A stretch of 64,000 nucleotides of DNA from Cyanophora paradoxa (taxonomy: Eukaryota; Glaucocystophyceae; Cyanophorales; Cyanophoraceae). Both the position numbers and the translations under genes were made by a program. Positions within the stretch are counted from its first letter, which is position 1. Every line of letters begins with the position of its first letter. Under the pieces are notes generated by a model. That model searched no databases. It was given only the letters and a program-made list of their open reading frames with translations, and was not told where the DNA came from. Below, one piece after another: positions 46,960 to 57,946 of this stretch. The DNA lies in assembly GCA_004431415.1 (NCBI GenBank), contig QPMI01000101.1, positions 124,001 to 188,000 of the forward strand. The letters are read 5' to 3'.

Positions 46960-47985
46960 TCAGAGGAAGAGAACGCCGAAGGTCCCGCCCGCTACGGACT
47001 TGGAGTCCCCTCCGAGCCCGCAGAGGCCGGCCCGGGCCGCGGCTACCGGTCGCCGGCGGCCCTCGCGGCGGCGGCGGCGATGGCGGCGCGCAGGACGGCG
47101 GCGACGGCGTCGGGCGTCGGCTCGCGCGCCGGGGTCGGCTCCCGCGGCGGCGGGGGCGGGGGCGGGGCGGGGGCACCGGCGCGGGCCCCGGGCGCGGGCT
47201 CGGCGCTGCCGCCGCCAGCGCCGCCCGCAGCACGGCGGCGACGGCGTCGGGGTGGACTCTCGCCGGGGGCGCGGCGAGGGGGAGCGCGGCCCGGCGGCTG
47301 CGGCGGCGGCGTCGAGGAGGGCCTGGGCGAAGGCCTCGAGGACGGCGGCATCGGGGCCGCCGGGGGCGAGCCACGCGGCGGCGCTGCGCACGGCCGCCTC
47401 GGCGATCGCCTCGTCGACGAGGGGCGAGGCGGCGCGCCGGCCCTCCGCCTCCGCCCGCTCCGCCTCGAGCGCCGCCTCCACCGCCCGCGCCGCCCGCTCC
47501 AGCGCCCCCGCCACCTCCTCCGGCGTCCCCGCCCGCCCCCGCTCCCGCGACCCGGCGCGGGGCCGGCGGGGCCCCGGGGGCCCCCGAGAAGGCCGCGGCG
47601 GCCTCGGCGAGGAGCGCCTCGGCGAGCGCGTCGAGGGCGGCGAGGAGGGAGGGCGTGGGCGAGGGCGCCGGCGGGGAGGGCGGCGGGCTGGGCGTGGGCG
47701 GCTGCCCGCGAGGCGGCGGGCGGCGGAGGCGAGGACGGCGTCGACGAAGGCGCGGAGGGCCGGCGGCGGGGTCGCCTCCCGCGGCGCCCCGCCCTCCGCC
47801 TCCTCGTAGTAGCTGAAGGACTCGGCGCGGGCAAAGGCGGAGGCCGGGGCGGAGCGGGCGGAGGGCGGCGGCTCGCCGTCGGGGGTGGAGAGCTGGTCCT
47901 CCTCGATCACGGAGAGGCGGTGCATGCGGACCTTGCGGCGCCCCGCGTGAGGCCGAGGCGAGCGAGGGGCGGTGCGGGGGTGGGT

Positions 47986-48016
<31 letters not shown>

Positions 48017-49236
48017 CGAAGGCGTCCGCGCACCGACTCGGGCACGCCGGAGCGGAGGATCTCGAAGGAGCGCGAGACGAGCCCGCCGGCCGCCGGCCGC
48101 CCGTGCCCGCCCTCCCCCCGGTAGATGATGTCCACGTTCTGCGCGGTACAGTCGCGCCAGGGGGCTGATTGGGGGGAGGGGGACGGGCCTTCGGTCCGGG
48201 GAGCTCGATGGGGGCGAGGAGGGAGGGGAAGGAGGGGCGGCGCTCCGTAGCGGCGGGTGTACCCCCCGAGGACTCGGCCCCCTCCCCGCTGCCCTCCCCG
48301 GGGGACGGCGCATCGAAAGACAGCTCCGGGAGCACAAGGTGCCTGTATCCCCGGCGCGTCAGGTACCCTTGAGGAGGAAAGGGGTACGCGAGAGCGGCGT
48401 ACACGAGCTCGCTGGTTGCAAGGGGGGTGGGAGCGGGGATGAGGTGCACGTCGAGGGGGGGAGGGAGGGGAGGGGCAGCTCGACGGCGGGCAGGGGGGCG
48501 GCTCCCACGCCTCCACGACGCCCGGCAGGCCCCCGCCGGCAGCGACCTCCGGGAGCGCGGCCGGCGCCTCGGAAGGCTCCGCCGGGGCCGGGGGGCCGGG
48601 GGCGGGGGCGTGGCGGGGCCGTCGAGGGGGATGGGGGTGCCGGTGGGGGGCCGCGGGAGGCGGGCGAAGCGGTGGAGGAAGGCGGCGTGGTCGCGGGGCA
48701 GGGAGGCGGGCGGGCCCGGGGGCGCGGCGTCGAGGAAGCGGAAGCGGACGGCGTCACGCAGACGCTCCACCAGCCGCCGCGCCAGCCGCTCCCCCGCCGC
48801 CGCCCGGCTCATCGGCGCCCCCTTCCGCTGCTCCCCAACCGCGTCCTGCCGCCCCAAGACCGAAGAAGTGAGCGGCGCGAGGGAGAAGGAGGGAGAGGCA
48901 GGGCGGCGCCTTGATCTGGGCGAGCATGCGCTGCATCTCGCGGCGCTGGTCGGCGAGGGGCCGGCCCTCGCGCCCCGCCGCCTCGAGCTCCAGGCAGAAC
49001 TGCTCGACGAGGGTCGTGCCCCTCTCCGCGAGGATCGACGCCGGCAGCACCGCGTCCAGCGAGCCCAGCATCGAGAAGAGCGTCCGCGCCATCAGATCGC
49101 ACGCCTCTGCGGCCGCCGCGCCCGGGCGTGGACGACGCGTCAGCTGCAGGCGCGAGACGCCGCGGCGGCTCGCACCCTCCTCCTTGGGGCGCTTGCCTGA
49201 GCCCGAGCCGCTGGCGGGCAGTGTCGCGGTCGGCAT
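46960..49236 (-). CDS. Large Ala-rich uncharacterised protein
   Basis: I do not recognise this protein. The first exon (49,236 to about 48,910) starts MPTATLPASGSGSGKRPKEE and continues LMARTLFSMLGSLDAVLPAS and QRREMQRMLAQIK, a helical segment. Later segments on the same strand: RLVERLRDAVRFRFLDAAP (about 48,780), GYLTRRGYRHLVLPELSFDA (about 48,360), NVDIIYRGEGGHGRPAAGGL and SRSFEILRSGVPES (about 48,130-48,040), KVRMHRLSVIEEDQLSTPDG (about 47,930). The C-terminal half has several helical Ala-rich repeats of the type AVxAVLxAALAAA. An intron at about 48,040-47,940 contains a 31-nt C run (sense). The exact C-terminus near 46,960-46,900 is uncertain because two frames stay open. Confidence 0.5.
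47986..48016 (-). repeat. 31-nt homopolymer (poly-C on the sense strand) in an intron
   Basis: The plus strand shows 31 consecutive G. The surrounding gene is on the minus strand, so the transcript carries poly-C a short distance upstream of the acceptor near 47,945. Confidence 0.85.
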
Positions 49237-49239
49237 TGG

Positions 49240-49850
49240 GCCCAGCGTTAGCCGCAGCCTGCCAGTGAGAGCGATCGCTCAACGCTGCATATCGCGCTCC
49301 AGGGAGCAAAGGCTCCAACCGGCGCTCGCCGAGCCACGCTGCTCGCTCTGCCAGCGGGACAGGCCGCCCTATTCGGCGCCAAGCCAATTCCACGCTGCCG
49401 CCGACAAGCGCCTGGCAAAGCGGTGCTGCAGTCGACGGCTGGGCTAGCTATACCCCTCTGATCATGAGGTTTCGCCACAGGATAATCAAAATATGATTTA
49501 GCTAGCTATAGATTTAGCTATTGCCGCAGGCTAGATCTAGATCTAGAACGCCTGCAGCTGATTGATCATGAGGGAAGGTATAGGCTCCGTATATATAGCA
49601 GCCGCGGTTGGGCGCGCGGCGAGGAGAGGCCCCCAGCGCACGAGCCTCGGAGCTCAAGGCTACAATCTAATAGGCTTGGGCCCGGGGGGCCCGCGCGTGC
49701 GCGCGCGGCCGGGCGAGAGCCAGCATCAGCCAGGTATTGATTTCTAATTATAATATTCGAAGCTCGAGGGGGCACGGCCTGGCGGGGTTCGGGGGCCGCG
49801 CTCGACGCGCATCACGGTAAGGCAGATAGCTAGCTAGCAATAGCGTATGC
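49240..49850. other. Intergenic region
   Basis: No gene is supported. The stretch contains runs of the palindromic words GCTAGCTATAG and CTAGATCTAG near 49,440-49,550 and AT-rich sequence near 49,735-49,760. It separates the 5' end of the Ala-rich gene from the 3' end of the copper transporter gene. Confidence 0.45.
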
Positions 49851-49855
49851 ACTAA

Positions 49856-50410
49856 TTAGCCGCAGGCAAGGGACACGTCTTCGTCGCTGAGGAAGAGGAA
49901 GTGGCCGGCGAGGGCGCCCAGAGCCACCGTCAGGAAGACCCCCGCGTTGAACGTCATCACCTGGCCGCGGATATCGATCACATTTCAAAGTTTGATTTGA
50001 GGCCTAGGACGCGTACGAGGCGCGGCCTGTTCGGGCGCATGCGCACCACGAGCATGACAAGGAAGTGGGCGGAAAAGGAGGCCGCGTAGAGAGCCGATGC
50101 GACGAGGCGCTCCGGGCCCGTCCGCAGCTTTCCCCGCGACGCCGGCGCCGAGCCGCCGAGCAGCGACTCGCCAACCTCGCGCGCGACAACGACCCGCTCC
50201 GCACGGCGTAACGCGTACACTTTGCTCTGCTTTTGAAGCCAGACGCTGAAAACGGTGAACGCGAAGATCAGCTGCGTCACGATCAGCGCGCGCTAGCTGC
50301 AGGCTATAGCTAGGCGAGGCGAGGCCTCGGAGAGACACGTACGCACTCCGAGCGATACAACGTAGCTAATGAGCGTCTTCGTGGCCCACCAGTCAAACAA
50401 AATCGTGACC
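49856..50410 (-). CDS. CTR/SLC31-type high-affinity copper transporter (N-terminus unresolved)
   Basis: Three exons are clear: 50,410-50,347, 50,292-50,047 and 49,960-49,856. TM1 region: VTILFDWWATKTLISYVVSL followed by VTQLIFAFTVFSVWLQKQSK. TM2: SALYAASFSAHFLVMLV. The junction restores MLVVMTFNAG, giving the MxxxM copper-selectivity motif of CTR proteins. TM3: AGVFLTVALGALAGHFLF with the GxxxG packing motif. Three such helices form a trimeric Cu(I) channel in the plasma or vacuolar membrane. The protein ends SDEDVSLACG, and a C-terminal Cys is common in the family. The upstream exon with the extracellular Met/His-rich tail was not found with confidence; candidate sequence lies at 50,430-50,624. 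Confidence 0.85.
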
Positions 50411-50734
50411 CTGTACGCACGTCTAGTCAGCGCGGTGCGCCCACACGAAATTGGGTTGTACAGCTTGCCTGTAATCGTTGTAGAAAGTCATCTGCATCCC
50501 TTCGCGAGGTCATTTGAAGGTCAGAAGCGCGCAGGCCGGCGGCGTGGCGGCTCGAACCCATGTCGCCGGAGTCGCTGTCATCGGCGAGCGGTCTGCGAAT
50601 CCATGTTGTCGGAGTTGCTGTCATTGAGGTGGCTGAGAGCGGCCAGAGAGCGGCTGAAAGTGACAGAGGGTCGCAACAGGGTCAGCGTGTCTCAGGGTGT
50701 CTGAGAATCTGGGGTACCGCAATCAGAGCTGCAG

Positions 50735-53420
50735 ATGACAGCACGTCGAGCCGCGGCAGCGGCGCTGCTGCTGCTCTACGGTGCGCTCGCGGATCTCTAT
50801 ACTGTCGCGTGTGGCATCGCCGCTTATCCGGCTACCGAGCGCAGTGACAGCCGCCGCGCTTGGGGACGCGGCGGCACCGGCAGATCCTCCGAATGATGCG
50901 GTGACATCAGCGGCAGCGGTGGCTAGCCCGACAATCAAAGGTACCGCAAAAGAAGTTCCGCGTCGCCGGGCCTGCGGCGAGGCTGAACACCATGTCGGTG
51001 CGCAGAGATGCAGGAAGAGATAGAGAAGCAGATCAGCACGGCACAGGCCAGCCTCGAGGACCCGAAGAGGAGAAGTGCTGACGTAAGAGCGGCAAAGGAA
51101 ACCCTGGAGAAGCATGCAGCGCAGGGCGTGAGCAGTGCCCTCTACGCGCTCGCCACGCTCTTCGAGGTCACAAGAGCCTCCTCGTACGCCCGCACCGCGC
51201 CCCGGCCTGAGCGGCTCGCGCAGGCCGGCGCGCCGGGCATCGAGCGGAACATCAGCGCGGCGATCGAGCTCCACCAGCAGGCAGCCGACACCGGCCACGA
51301 GGGATCGCAGGCTTCGCTCGGATTCCTGTACGCCGCTGGAATCGGCATGGCCCGCGACGAGCCGCGGGTGCGACCGACCCGCCCCGCCCCGCCCCGCCCC
51401 GCCCCGCTCCGCCTCGGCTCGCCGCCGGCCGGCAGGTCCTCCGCGCCACGCAGCTCAGTCTCGCGCAGTCGCTTCTGCACCTGCACTTCGCGGCGACGGG
51501 CGGGAGCGTGGAGGCGGCGATGGCGATGGGCTACCGGCACCTCTTCGGGCTGGGTGTCCCGGCGGACTGCACCCTGGCTTCCCAGTTCTACATGCCCGTC
51601 GCCGAGCGCGGTCCGCTCCTTTCCTTTCTTTCCTTCCCGCCTTTTTCCTTTCTGAGGGCGGCCGGCAGTGGTGGCGCACATCCAGAAGCCCGGCAACGGC
51701 CCCGTGGTGGACTGGCCGCGCCTTAACGACGACGCCGTGGCCAACCCCAACAACAAGGGCGAGGACGACGACGTCATCCAGTACTACCAGTTCTCCGCGG
51801 ACAACGGGGACGTCCAGGCGCAGGCACGTACCCCCTTCCCTTTTCTTCCCGCCCCGCCTCCGCTCATCTCCGCCCCGCAGATGGCCCTGGGCAACCTGTT
51901 CTACTGGGGCAACCGCAACGTACCCGCCTCGCCGGCGAAGGCGCTGAAGTACTTCAAGGCGGTGCGGCGTACCCCCCGGGGCTCGGGCCTGGCGTCGGGG
52001 CGAGCGGCGGGGGCAGGCGGCGGCGCAGGGGGACGCGAGCGCGCTCTCCAACCTCGGGCACATGCACCTCCACGGCGTCGGCGTCGGCCAGGTACCGCCC
52101 CCTCCCCCCCCCCCCCCCCCCCCCCCCGCCCCCCGAGATGCCCCCCCTCCAGCTTCCCCGCCCGACGCGCACCCCCGCAGGACAACGAGACGGGCTTCCG
52201 GTACTTCCAGCAGGCCGCCGAGAAGGTCCGCACTGTACCCCTGCACCGCGTTATCCCCCCCTTCTCACCGCGCCGTTCCTTTCAGAACAACTCGGCTGGA
52301 CTGAACGGACTGGGGTACTGCTTCATGTACGGCTACGGCGTGCCGGTCTCCCACGCGTGCGGCCGTACCCTCCCGCCTTTCCCGTTGCCGCCCTGACTCG
52401 GGTTCGAATCCGCAGGGAGGCCTTCCGGTACTTCAAAATGTCCGCCGAGCAGCAGAACCCCGAGGGCCAGTACAACCTCGCCACAATGTTCATGTGTACG
52501 TACCCCCCACTGCCTGTCCCCCTCGCCGCCTCTCAGCCCCCGGGGCAGCGGGGACGGGTACGGCGCAGGATCTGAGCCTCGCGTATCAGTACTTCACGCT
52601 GGCAGCCGCCCAGGTGCGGTGCCCCACGGCCCCCAGCCCCCTGCTCCCTCCCCCTGAAGCCCCCGCAGGGGCACACCCTGGCCCTCTACAATCTCGCCCA
52701 CATGCACCTCAACGGCATCGGCACCGAGCGCGACTGCCAGGTGCGCATCCTCCTCCCCCCCCCCCCCCCCCCCCCCTCTCTCTGTCTCAGGGAGCGGCAG
52801 GTGGGGGTACGGCGCTACCTGAAGGCGGTGGCGGAGCGGGGCCCCTGGGCGCGCTCCGTCCAGAACGCGTACCACGCCTTCCTCCGGGGCGACGTGCAGT
52901 CGGCGCTGCGGGGGTACGCGCGGGCGGCGGAGCAGGGGTACGAGGCGGCGATGGCGTCGGCGGGGTGGCTGTACGACAGGGGCGCCCCCGCGGCGGAGGC
53001 GGAGGCGTTCCTGGCGGGGAGGCCGCCCCCCGGGGACCCCCGCGGCAACCGCATGGCCCACGCCCTCCGCATGTACCTCCGCGCCGCCGAGCAGGGCCCG
53101 CCCCGCCCCCGCCGCCGCCCCCGCCCGCCTCGTCCGAGCGCGGCGCGCAGGCAACGCCGAGTGCGAGGTGCGCGCGGGGGACCTCTACTACTACGGCGAG
53201 GGCACCCCCGTGCGCTTCGACGCGGCCGCCTCGCACTACCGCCACGCCGGCGAGCAGTCCCGCTTCCGCCACCCCAAGGCGAGCCCGGCCGCCCGCCGCC
53301 CTCGGCCCCCTCTCAGGGCGGGGCGCAGGCGCTGTACAACGTGGGGTACATGCACGAGTTCGGGCTGGGGCTGGCGCGCGACTTCCACCTCGCCAAGCGC
53401 TACTACGACATGGCCGTGCG

Positions 53421-53456
<36 letters not shown>

Positions 53457-54198
53457 CCCGCTCCCCCCCTCGCTGCTCTGAGGCGGGGGGCGGGGCCGGC
53501 AGCTGGCGTCGCACCCCGAGGCGGCGGTGCCTGTGGGGCTCGCCCTCGTGCGCCTCTGGCTCCACATCAAGTGGCTCGCCCTGCGCCGCGCCGACTGGGA
53601 CGCCCTCTTCACCTGGTCCTGGGGCTCACACTCCGACCCCGCCGCCGCCCCGTCGCCCCCACGTCGCCCCTGGCGAGCCGCCCTCCGCACCCGCCCCCGG
53701 CCCCGGCGCCGGCCCCGGCCCCGGCTCGGCCTCCAAGCCGCCGGCGCCGGCGGCGTCGGCGGGGCCGGCGGGGCAGCAGCGGCGCCAGTCGGGGAGGGCG
53801 GCGGGCGGGGCTTCCTGCAGCGGCTCGAGGACGCGGCGCGCTGGGCGGGGAGGCGGCGCGGCGAGCGGCGGGGCGGCGGCGGCGGAGGCGGCGGCGGTGG
53901 CGGGGGCGGGGCGCTGCACTGGGACTCGGCGGCGCTCGGCATGCTGATCACCGCCCTCATGCTCGTCCTCGCCGCCCGCCAGCAGCGCCGCGCCCCGCGG
54001 CCCGGCCCGCCCCCGCCCCCGCCCGCCCCGCCCCGCCCACGAGGCGGCGCCCCAGCCGGCAGCTGCAGCGGCGGCGGCAGCAGCCGGGGATGCGCCTCCG
54101 CCCCGGCCGGAGGCGCAGCCCGATCCGGAGCCCGAGAGGCCATTCGCGATGGAATGAGGGCCTCCGCCCCGCGCTCCTCCCCGCGAACAATCATGTAA
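50735..54198 (+). CDS. SEL1L: SEL1L/HRD3 ERAD adaptor with Sel1 repeats and C-terminal membrane anchor
   Basis: The lumenal adaptor of the HRD1 ubiquitin-ligase complex in ER-associated degradation. Exon 1 (50,735-50,780) encodes a signal peptide ([15 protein letters not shown]); exons 2 and 3 (50,845-50,940 and 51,006-51,166) join in frame to [20 protein letters not shown]. At least ten Sel1 repeats follow: [75 protein letters not shown] and others. The stretch [11 protein letters not shown]...[18 protein letters not shown] is diagnostic of SEL1L/HRD3, as is [13 protein letters not shown] before the tail. The C-terminal helix [19 protein letters not shown] (about 53,930-53,985) and Pro-rich tail match SEL1L. 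One intron begins GCACGT (51,824). Three introns have C runs of 22-35 nt. Confidence 0.92.
53421..53455 (+). repeat. 35-nt poly-C run in a SEL1L intron
   Basis: The intron following the exon ending AKRYYDMA starts GTGCG and goes straight into 35 consecutive C. It is the longest homopolymer I see in the window. Companion runs in the same gene are at 52,104-52,127 (24 nt) and 52,755-52,776 (22 nt). Confidence 0.9.
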
Positions 54199-54199
54199 T

Positions 54200-54540
54200 T
54201 CTAGCACCGCTGTAGGTTATGAAGTTCTTTTTCCGATGTAAATTGAAACGATATCACGATCGACTCCGCTGCATGCGCATGCGCAGTGCCGTACTATAGC
54301 TACTGCCAGGCCGACGCCGACAGGGCGCTTCGAATTCAGATCCGACATTAATATTAATCCGACTGCCATATGCATATGCATGCATATAGCCGGGCAGCAG
54401 CACCATGCGCATGCGCACTGCGGCAGCCCTAGGCCTGTGCACGTGAATTCGAATTCCAATTCTAATCGTCCGAGTTCGATGTCTGTCTGTCATACGTCGT
54501 GATCACTGCGTAGCCCAGATGCTGGTGCACGAATCGAATA
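54200..54540. other. Intergenic region
   Basis: No gene is seen. The stretch is rich in short palindromes such as TGCGCATGCGCA and ATATGCATATGCATGCATAT (about 54,365-54,390). It separates convergent SEL1L (+) and the helicase-like gene (-). Confidence 0.45.
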
Positions 54541-54546
54541 TTCATC

Positions 54547-56915
54547 TCAAAGTTTAAGCCGCTTCAGGATTTTCTCTACTGAAAGGTTGCCGCCCGGAAA
54601 ACTGAGTGCGTTCTTCTTCGGGAGAAGAAACTCCTTGATGTAAAGCAGGTCATTCTGGCGGAGTTGCCGACGCGTAATGCGTGCACAAATCAACTCGCGG
54701 ACAACTTAAAGTGAACGCTGATCATAAAAGCGGGGCACCTGGAGTTTTGCATCGCTGATGGGAAGGAGGGCCTTTTCGAGGCTCGCCGTCGTGCGCTCGC
54801 GGATCTCCTCCCGTAGCTGAGGCAGGGCGAGCTGCGGATGCACGTGAGTGGGCAGGCATCCGCGCGCACGGGCAGCCGCGACATGCGAGCCTCGGTACAC
54901 TTGCGGAGGAGGGCGACCGCAAGAGCGTGGTGCACGTGCTGGCGCTCCCTGGAGAGCACGAGAGTCCACTCGAAGGCGGCCAGAGCCGACACGATGCTGC
55001 ACGCGGCCAGCCTTCAATGTACATGTGCGCCCCGGCCCGCTCCGGGCACCGCGCACTGCAGCCGCGCAGCTCACCGCATGGCGACCAAAGACGCGAACGC
55101 GTCCAAAAGAGCGCGAAACTTGTCTTCGCGATCGCTCACATCCGGACGATGGCGCAGCTCGTCTTGCCCGTGCCGGAGCGGCCGACGGCGAGCACGGGGC
55201 CCGGCGCGCAGATGAGGTTCAGCTCCGCTGCCCTGCCGCAGTGCGGAGGGGCGTGAGGGGGAGCGCGAGGAGAGCCGAGGGCGGGGTAATGGCGACGAAA
55301 GATTGCGGGAACAAAGGAAACGTGGGCGGGGGGGGATGGAGTGGGCGGGAAGGGGAGGTGGGGAAGATCTAGAAGGGAAGGGAAGGGGCTGGGTGTCTGT
55401 GGGTGTGTTGGGGGGGGGGGGGGAGGGGGGGAGGAGGAGGGGTGGTGGTGGCAGGGGGAAGCGAAGAGCGAGGTGAGATGGATGGGCAGGGGTAAGGCGA
55501 GGGGCGGGATGAGGCCGGGGAGGGGAGACGGTGGAGGCCAGGGAGCGAGGGAAGGGTGAGGGCGGAAAAGGATGTCGGTGAGGGTGAAAAAAAAAGGGGA
55601 GGGTAAGGGCAGGAGGAAGAGGGGGGGGGTTGGGGGGAGCGGGGGGGGGGGGGGGGGGGGGAAGGCGGGATTGGCGGCACAGGGCGCGGAAGGGCGAGAC
55701 GCGGCGTGGACGAGTCAAACAGGGCGCAGGCGGGCGCACGAGATCTCGGCGCGCTCGCTGGCCGGCACGTCGTCGGGGGCGCCGGCGAGCGAGCGCCCCG
55801 CGAGCGCCTCCCGCGCGATGCCCGCCGCCTGCCGCCGCACCTGCTCGAGCACCGGCAGGTCTGCGGCCCGTCAGGCGGCGCCCGGCGGCGGCGCAGGGGC
55901 GGCGGGGCGGGGCGGACCGCGGTCGACGGCGGGGCGCGGGGGGCGGCGGGGCGGCCCTCAGGCGGCTCCTCGGCCGGCGCCGGGGCGGGCGGCTCGACGG
56001 CAGCGAGCGCGGAGAGCTCCAGCGCGAACTCGTCGGTGCGGGGCGGGGGCGGCGGCCCCTCCGCCGCCAGCTTCCGCGGGGCGCGCACGCCGCCGGCGTC
56101 GGGCGTCCTCGGCGGGGGCCGCGGCTCGCCCAAGGCCACCGCCTGCCGCCGGCGGAAGCGCTCGGAGACGGCGCGCACGGCCGCCGGCACTCCGTCGTGC
56201 CCGCAGACGTCCCTGGCCGCGCAGCGTACGCGTCGGCGCGGGCGCCGGCGGCGGGCGCGCGGCGCCGGGCTCGCGCACCAAAGCAGGATCTTGTCACGCC
56301 AGCACGCGCGCCGCTCCGAGAACGCGAAGACCTGCCGCCGGTGCGATCAGCGCCCAGGTCCACATCGGAACCATGGCCACCGACCCCGCGGAGACACCGA
56401 CCTCCTCCCAGAGCAGCCGCCATCCGAGCGGCAGGTAGGACTCGAACAGGGCCAGGCCCGGCTCGGCCTGCCCGCGCCCCGTGTGAACAGCGCGAGGCGC
56501 CGCAATCCGCAGCTGCAGCAACGGGCGCACATGGGCGAGGGGCTTCGCGTGGTTCACAGCGCTTCGGAAGTCGCGCCCCTCGACGAGCAGCCGCAGCTTC
56601 TTCAGCACCGGCACCCGTAGCGCCGAGTCGAGGTTTCGCCACGACCTGAAGAAGCGCCGTGTGACCTCCACCTCCCTGCACGTCGCGCGCGCCTGATCGG
56701 AGCTCGGCAAGCTCTGTCACCAGCGCCTGCGCTCCTGCTCCGTCGCCAGTGCCGTCCTCCGCCTCGAGCTCGAGCGCTGCGTTCTCGCCGGCTGCAAGCG
56801 CACCGGGCACGAGCGCGCGTTCATCGCCGTCGAGCTCGCCGGGTCGCTGATCGACCACAATGGGCGGGAGGGGCGGGATCGGCGATGCCTGCCGATGTTG
56901 TAGTGGACCAAACAA
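54547..56915 (-). CDS. P-loop NTPase, possibly UvrD/TRANK1-like helicase (exon structure incomplete)
   Basis: Exons on the minus strand, from the 5' side: an acidic Ala-rich segment (about 56,840-56,670), REVEVTRRFFRSWRNLDSAL ... VLKKLRLLVEGRDF and LFESYLPLGWRLLWEEV (about 56,690-56,380), VRAVSERFRRRQAVALGEP (about 56,180), DLPVLEQVRRQAAGIAREAL (about 55,860-55,740), then after a ~500-nt intron LNLICAPGPVLAVGRSGTGKT, a Walker A motif at about 55,160-55,183. This order resembles UvrD-like helicases of the TRANK1 type. Downstream exons (about 55,015-54,547) encode ALAAFEWTLVLSRERQHVHH, QLREEIRERTTASLEKALL and a C-terminus NALSFPGGNLSVEKILKRLK. I see no Walker B or other helicase motifs, so the later exons may belong to a different gene or the gene may be decayed. 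Confidence 0.45.
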
Positions 56916-57001
56916 TTCCGTGGACCATCAAATTTTTTTGGTCCGCGTTTTTGATCCATCTTCGAGTAAATGCGTAGCCCGACACAAAGAGGGGGATTGT
57001 G
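56898..57001. repeat. ~105-bp repeat, copy 1
   Basis: The segment from TAGTGGACCAAACAATTCCG to GACACAAAGAGGGGGATTG recurs in inverted orientation at 61,685-61,792, differing mainly by a 4-bp insertion (GCAC). Both copies contain several GGACCA/TGGTCC words. It resembles a fragment of a short mobile element. Confidence 0.85.
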
Positions 57002-57004
57002 TGA

Positions 57005-57945
57005 CGGGAGGGCGAGCCCTGCACGGGTAGCAGCGCATAGAACTGCGTGGGGTAGCGCACCCATTTGCATGCCGAACCAGGCCTGGCGCGCAGTAGCGGC
57101 GGCAACATCCGGGCCTGAATTTCGAAATCTATCTGAACTCGAGCACTCGCGATCGTGGCACCGACTGATCTCTAGATCTAGCTGCGCCCTGTCGTCAGTC
57201 GGTGCCCTGTCGACGTCGTCTTCGCCCGCGTGCCACATCGCGATGGATATCTAGCCTATAGCTATGCTCGGGCTGCGAATCCGCAGCAGCCCGCACGCGC
57301 AGCAGCCCGTCCGCCGCGCGCGCGCGCAATATTGCGCATGCAAGCGCAAGCGCAAGCTCGAGCCTGCGTGCAGCAGGCAGAGCATGCGCAGACGCGAGTG
57401 TGCGCGCTAGCTCCGAGGCTCCACGATCGATTCCACACACAGGGCTCGCTCGCGCTATAGCTATAGCTATAGCTAGCGAGCGAAGCTGCATGCGCAGCTA
57501 GATCGACGACGCCTGCGCCGACAGCTGCAAAGAAGCGCAGGCGGCCGCCAAAGCGAACGTCAACATCAAGGTCTTCACGCGCAGGCTATAGCTAGGTGTG
57601 CAGAGGTGTTAACGTTCCATCAGGCCAGCGGCTGGCCCACGGGTCTTCTGGCGACGTTCCCCATGGCCAGCTCGGGCGGGCGCTATTCTCCGCCGAGGAG
57701 ATCTTCGATTTCCTAACAATCAAGGTGGGCCCCCATGCATATATATGTTACGCAAGCGGTCTAGTCTGCGTTACACTTTGTTTCACAAATGCGCAACACA
57801 ATTGTTTCACTATGTGTCACACATTGCATCAATTTGCGTAACGTTTGCGTAACACAACGACGCAGCGGGAGCCCACCCCCGCCCCCCCTTCCCTTCCGTC
57901 CCCCTCCCCCCTCCCCCCCCCCCCCTCCTCCCCGACGGCCTCGCA
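57005..57945. other. Region without a confident gene
   Basis: The stretch includes a GCTATAGCTATAGCTATAGC array (about 57,452-57,476) and a cluster of GCGTAACAC/GTGTTACGC words at 57,755-57,860 that recurs at 60,900-61,005. Short protein-like phrases (AKANVNIKVFTRRL near 57,555; GRALFSAEEIFDFLTIK near 57,690) may be exons, but I could not link them to a family. Confidence 0.4.
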
Positions 57946-57946
57946 G

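Noticed and set aside
46867-48168. Plus-strand frame of 433 codons
   Set aside because: It is antisense to the Ala-rich gene and crosses its 31-nt homopolymer; no domain or sensible composition.
57452-57476. GCTATAGCTATAGC arrays as regulatory elements (also near 29,900 and 61,630)
   Set aside because: The word recurs in many intergenic stretches, but nothing ties it to a gene, so I treat it as simple sequence.
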